A program made the translations under genes and the position numbers. 12,308 bases of DNA from an uncultured Brevundimonas sp. Lineage in GTDB: Bacteria; Pseudomonadota; Alphaproteobacteria; Caulobacterales; Caulobacteraceae. Below the pieces are notes generated by a model, which had not been told where the DNA came from, did no database searches, and saw only the letters and a list, made by a program, of their open reading frames with translations. This document shows positions 11,058 to 12,308 of this stretch, piece after piece (positions within the stretch are counted from its first letter, which is position 1; every line of letters begins with the position of its first letter). The stretch lies in the NCBI GenBank assembly GCA_946481425.1, contig CAMLNT010000057.1, positions 1 to 12,308 of the forward strand, in the 5' to 3' direction.

Positions 11058-12308
11058 CTAGGCGATGAGGGTGTCGATTTCGCGACGCGCCTCGTCACGC
11101 CAACTCGTCATCGCCTCCATCGCCCGGATGCTCTGCAGCCGCTTCTTGGCGCGGCCGCGGTCCTTGGGATGGATCTTGTTTCCGGCCTCATCGACTTTCG
11201 GAGCCGGGAGGGGCGGGAGGAGGCCATAGTTGATGTTCATCGGCTGGAACTTGGAGCCTTCGAGGTGGCCGCCGGTGATGTGCTCGACGAGGGCGCCGAT
11301 GGCGGTCTCGGGCGGAGGGGGCTCCAGCGCTTTGCCCAGCGCCTGGGCGGCGGCGAGGCGGCCGGTCAGCAGGCCCATGGCGGCGCTTTCGACATAGCCT
11401 TCCACGCCCGTGACCTGACCGGCGAAGCGCAGGCGCGGCATGGCCTTCATGCGTAGCTGGCGGTCGAGCAGCTTCGGGCTGTTCAGGAAGGTGTTTCGGT
11501 GCAGTCCGCCCAGCCGCGCGAACTGCGCGTCCTGCAGGCCCGGGATCATGCGGAAGACCTCGGCCTGGGCCCCATGCTTCAGCTTGGTCTGGAAGCCCAC
11601 CATGTTGAACAGGGTGCCCAGCGCGTTGTCCTGGCGCAGCTGGACGATGGCCCAGGGCTTGACCGTAGGGTCCCGCGGATTGGTGAGGCCAACCGGCTTC
11701 ATCGGACCGTGACGCAGGGTCTCGCGGCCGCGCTCGGCCATCACCTCGATGGGCAGGCAGCCGTCGAAATAGGGGACGTTCTCCCACTCCTTGAACTCGG
11801 CCTTGGGGCCCGCCAGCAGGGCGTCGATGAAGGCCTCATACTGGTCCTTCGTCATCGGGCAGTTGACGTAGGCGGCCGCGTCTCCGCCGGGGCCTTCCTT
11901 GTCGTAGCACGACTGTCGCCAGGCGATGTCGAAGTCGATCGAGTCCGCATGCACGATCGGCGCGATGGCGTCGAAGAAGCTGAGGCTCTCCTCGCTGGTC
12001 AGCTTCAGGATGGCGTCGGCCAGGGCAGGCGAGGTGAGGGGGCCCGTGGCGACGATGACGTTGTCCCAGTCCTCGGGCGGCAGGCCGGCGATCTCCTCGC
12101 CGACGACGCTCACCAACGGATGGGCCAGCAGGCGTTCGGTCACGGCGTTGGAGAAGCCGTCCCGGTCCACCGCCAGCGCCCCGCCGGCGGGCACCTGGTT
12201 GGCGTCGCCCGAGGCCATGATCAGGCTGCCGAGCAGCCGCATCTCGGCATGCAGCAGACCGACGGCGTTGTACTCCCAGTCGTCGGAGCGGAAGGAATTG
12301 GAGCAGAC
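11058..12308 (-). CDS. trmFO: TrmFO, folate-dependent tRNA (uracil-54-C5) methyltransferase (N-terminus outside window)
   Basis: TrmFO uses FAD and methylenetetrahydrofolate to make m5U54 in the T loop of tRNAs. The visible 416 residues begin [20 protein letters not shown] at the window edge, in frame with no start codon before it. About 50 N-terminal residues, including the FAD-binding GxGxxG, lie to the right. Family landmarks are [40 protein letters not shown] and [15 protein letters not shown]. Also present are [11 protein letters not shown] and the FAD-contacting [20 protein letters not shown]. The cysteines of VCSNS and DGCLPIE correspond to Cys53 and Cys226 of B. subtilis TrmFO, the residues implicated in catalysis. 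The ATG at 12242 is internal and not the start. The stop is TAG at 11058-11060, 30 bases before the protease gene, with no terminator between them. Confidence 0.96.
   Translation of the reverse strand, partial: VCSNSFRSDDWEYNAVGLLHAEMRLLGSLIMASGDANQVPAGGALAVDRDGFSNAVTERLLAHPLVSVVGEEIAGLPPEDWDNVIVATGPLTSPALADAILKLTSEESLSFFDAIAPIVHADSIDFDIAWRQSCYDKEGPGGDAAAYVNCPMTKDQYEAFIDALLAGPKAEFKEWENVPYFDGCLPIEVMAERGRETLRHGPMKPVGLTNPRDPTVKPWAIVQLRQDNALGTLFNMVGFQTKLKHGAQAEVFRMIPGLQDAQFARLGGLHRNTFLNSPKLLDRQLRMKAMPRLRFAGQVTGVEGYVESAAMGLLTGRLAAAQALGKALEPPPPETAIGALVEHITGGHLEGSKFQPMNINYGLLPPLPAPKVDEAGNKIHPKDRGRAKKRLQSIRAMEAMTSWRDEARREIDTLIA

Overview
This window is GC-rich (roughly two thirds G+C by eye) chromosomal DNA, most likely from a Caulobacteraceae alphaproteobacterium; Brevundimonas is my best guess. 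The basis is the tig/clpP neighbourhood, the close match of ClpP, trigger factor and TrmFO to the alphaproteobacterial forms as I remember them, and a secreted protein family typical of Caulobacterales. No integrase, transposase, CRISPR array, phage gene or obvious foreign-composition block was seen. This looks like core and near-core chromosome, not an accessory island, and I did not find a clearly new multi-gene system.

Layout from left to right. Bases 1-90 hold nothing I can identify. Positions 91-3223 are a leftward block: tig (trigger factor), a secreted Caulobacterales protein of unknown function, and clpP (ClpP protease subunit), with strong intrinsic terminators after tig and after clpP. 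Positions 3224-3411 are a divergent control region with a plausible tig promoter and a strong GC hairpin. A rightward tRNA-Leu(UAG) and pyk (pyruvate kinase) follow. pyk ends at a perfect hairpin shared with a convergent leftward gene.

Positions 5081-7089 hold three leftward cell-envelope genes: a 163-aa exported protein with a C-terminal membrane anchor, a 179-aa exported protein that resembles a circularly permuted papain-like hydrolase, and an RcnB-family periplasmic protein with eight tandem RGGD repeats. A divergent intergenic region (7090-7285) with a 12-bp palindrome and an unattached perfect Shine-Dalgarno sequence separates them from a rightward Nu-class glutathione S-transferase and a small Sel1-repeat protein.

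The right end (8463-12308) is a leftward probable operon: trmFO (tRNA m5U54 methyltransferase, cut by the window edge), a probable Tat-exported double-retropepsin/PDZ protease, a GNAT acetyltransferase, and an MpaB/DUF2236 oxygenase-family protein. The last two genes are coupled by a TGATG junction. The MpaB gene and the Sel1 gene converge so tightly that both stop codons lie in one CTAG.

Functional themes are protein folding and turnover (Tig, ClpP), central carbon metabolism (Pyk), translation (tRNA-Leu, TrmFO), thiol redox (GST) and envelope proteins. The longest stretches without a gene are 3224-3411, 7090-7285 and 8009-8178, all under 300 bases.
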